A stretch of 42,399 nucleotides of DNA from Flavobacteriales bacterium. Lineage in GTDB: Bacteria > Bacteroidota > Bacteroidia > Flavobacteriales_F > PHOS-HE28. The DNA lies in assembly GCA_017987115.1 (NCBI GenBank), contig JAGNUG010000022.1, forward strand, positions 1-42,399, in the 5' to 3' direction. The translations under genes and the position numbers were made by a program. This document shows, piece by piece, positions 41,901 to 42,399 of this stretch. The stretch's first letter is position 1. Every line of letters starts with the position of its first letter. The notes under the pieces were generated by a model, which searched no databases, had not been told where the DNA came from, and saw only the letters and a program-made list of their open reading frames with translations.

Positions 41901-42399
41901 CAGTAAAATCCACCAAGAATGGTACAGGGAATGACACCAGCCGTGGTGGTAATGTTTTCAATGGACACACGGACATTACAATGACTGCTGCGGGCTTCAT
42001 TAACCTCTATTACACCGTGAATGATATCTATAATGCTGATCTCCGCTTGAGCAACACCTCATTCGGTCAGTTCCGGTTGGGACTTTCTACGGGTACTGCG
42101 ATACTGGCCGCGGGCTACACGATCGCTGTTGGTCCATCAGGATTCGCGCAGGGTGTACTTTCCATTGAGGAAATGACTCAGATCGGTTCGACACCGCAAT
42201 CACTTTCGTTGGGTAATTCCGCCTCCTTGACATACGGTGCCGGTACGACCTTCAACGGCGATGTAGTTTCAACATCGGGTTCGCTTTTCTTTGCCGGTGC
42301 CACTTTTAACGGCACATTATCGGCCACCAAAACAGGGGTCTCGAATGATTCCAGTCCGGGTGGAAATACCTTCAATGGCCTAACAGTGCTCACACAGAC
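38984..42399 (+). CDS. Giant secreted repeat protein (5' part), predicted beta-solenoid
   Basis: Open to the window end (1138 codons seen). The ATG at 38984 is preferred because it gives a compact signal peptide (MKHPLKLRALGPVLVLVSISVAAQ|TTYTW, written here as its ends). An in-frame ATG at 38894 would add 30 residues before it. After the signal comes a WTGATNTAWNNNANWSPA module common at the N terminus of Bacteroidota surface proteins. From residue ~164 a 138-residue unit repeats, rich in FNG, GG, T and N, as expected for parallel beta-helix adhesins. The C terminus, probably with a T9SS signal, lies outside the window. Role inferred: cell-surface or extracellular adhesin. Confidence 0.85.
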   Translation, partial: MKHPLKLRALGPVLVLVSISVAAQTTYTWTGATNTAWNNNANWSPATGFPNGADNAVIVTASNLPVLDANRIVNSLIVSSGILDLNVRSLTLTGTSNFNGGAVNNGTLVPNVTAGAITFAGTSFTCAITGATDIVYFNGSVFNGPVTLTKTNGGNNYSNGGNTFNNTLTLTATAGRQYMYNTSNDVYNGNVVLNSSGTSGGIWLGQNTGSATLASGMTLSIGGGGFSTGSLVIGRLTQLGATPQSIITTGTSTLHFRDGSMFNGAVTGSAPGLYIQNTTFNANATFNKTGNTNEYSSGGCVFNGTTEFSNSGVGFLALNNTGVDTFNGDVKFNSSGPGGFRFGFSGGSWTQASGYTIMIGAGGFSAGALGLGRFTQIGPSNITLVTTGTSSFFYSPGTIFLGNVDVTAPTVFLNGATFFGSAKFTKTGTTNDYSTGGNVFNGSMEFLNSSSALFCPNYTGNDVFNGPLLVNNIGTGSIRFGLNGGTSTLATGNTINVGSSGFNSGQLFINGLTQLGATPQNISFTGSAGIHFGLGTIFNGPLTVVSPSIGLNGSTFNADINLTKTGSLNDVCTGGNTFNGTLDLTNTSTGAIYLYHFANDSFNGNMRFGSTSTGQILLGQSAGTATLAAGYTIAVGASGFVAGILNIGKLDQIGGTAQALSLGNNASLIFNAGTVFSGNVTASTGRIYLNGATFNGKLTAIKTGPGSDASNGGNVFNNIVDITNTSNGILYLYHYYDDTYSNDILLSNTSGGQILMGQNTGTATLAATRVISVGASGFASGVLSIARLTQIGATAQNFVLGSLATLTFGLGNTFNGTVSSTSGRLYLNGTTFNDSFTAVKTGFGSDASNGGNTFNGPTEITLASAGIMYLYHYSDDAFNDNLLFNNTSTGQILMGQFTGNAVLAADKVIAIGAGGFTNGMLNIGRFTQVGPTPQNLSLGNGAALAFGTGSVFNGNVISNSGSLFFHGTTFNGTVKSTKNGTGNDTSRGGNVFNGHTDITMTAAGFINLYYTVNDIYNADLRLSNTSFGQFRLGLSTGTAILAAGYTIAVGPSGFAQGVLSIEEMTQIGSTPQSLSLGNSASLTYGAGTTFNGDVVSTSGSLFFAGATFNGTLSATKTGVSNDSSPGGNTFNGLTVLTQ
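39473..42399 (+). repeat. Exact 414-bp (138-residue) tandem repeats
   Basis: The GG-N-x-F-N marker phenylalanine codon falls at 39473, 39887, 40301, 40715, 41129, 41543, 41957 and 42371: seven consecutive intervals of exactly 414 bases. Each unit also keeps LxIGRLTQxGxTPQ and two later FNG sites. DNA sequence differs between units, so length is conserved while sequence drifts. The array continues beyond the window. Confidence 0.95.

Noticed and set aside
39052-42393. Several minus-strand open frames of 60-120 codons across the giant repeat gene.
   Set aside because: They recur with the 414-bp period and are shadows of the repetitive plus-strand coding sequence.

Overview
The window looks like a chromosomal segment of a Bacteroidota bacterium, most likely from the Flavobacteriales. 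The evidence is a C-terminal type IX secretion (T9SS) sorting domain on a secreted leucine-rich-repeat protein, promoters of the Bacteroidota form (TTTG about 20 bases before TAnnTTTG), few Shine-Dalgarno sites, and several small proteins typical of the phylum. Gene content is mainly chromosomal. I recognised no insertion sequence, prophage, CRISPR array, rRNA or tRNA.

Layout. 1-10660 (minus strand): the rsmE methyltransferase (cut by the window edge), a GT-C-like membrane protein, a secreted serine hydrolase, a T9SS-exported protein with fourteen exact 20-residue leucine-rich repeats, and a MacAB-like four-gene efflux operon. 10780-16600: a secreted hypothetical, a GbsR-type regulator with a small membrane protein, a universal stress protein, RecQ, a small protein/nucleotidyltransferase pair and a TerB-like protein. 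16899-21684: a CoA-transferase and two tandem-domain universal stress proteins, then a CPVC thioredoxin-like protein whose promoter is covered by a perfect palindrome, followed by a MarR regulator with a four-cysteine tail.

21705-30651 (minus strand) is the most suggestive regulatory block. A hemerythrin-like protein, a soluble histidine kinase and a sigma-54-dependent response regulator form one apparent operon. Downstream is a tightly packed six-gene operon: an eight-cysteine small protein, glutamate dehydrogenase, the three transhydrogenase subunits PntAA-PntAB-PntB and a Rnk/GreA-like factor. A TGGCACG-N4-TTGG sequence (sigma-54-like) lies just before it. I infer an oxygen- or NO-linked signal setting NADH/NADPH and glutamate flux.

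30842-38376: an AI-2E family transporter and MscS channel flank an NsrR-like Rrf2 regulator-cbb3 oxidase-truncated haemoglobin-Ric operon. Its content points to low-oxygen respiration with NO defence and Fe-S repair. 38984 to the window end is the start of a giant secreted protein with eight in-frame markers spaced exactly 414 bp (138 residues) apart. It runs off the window.
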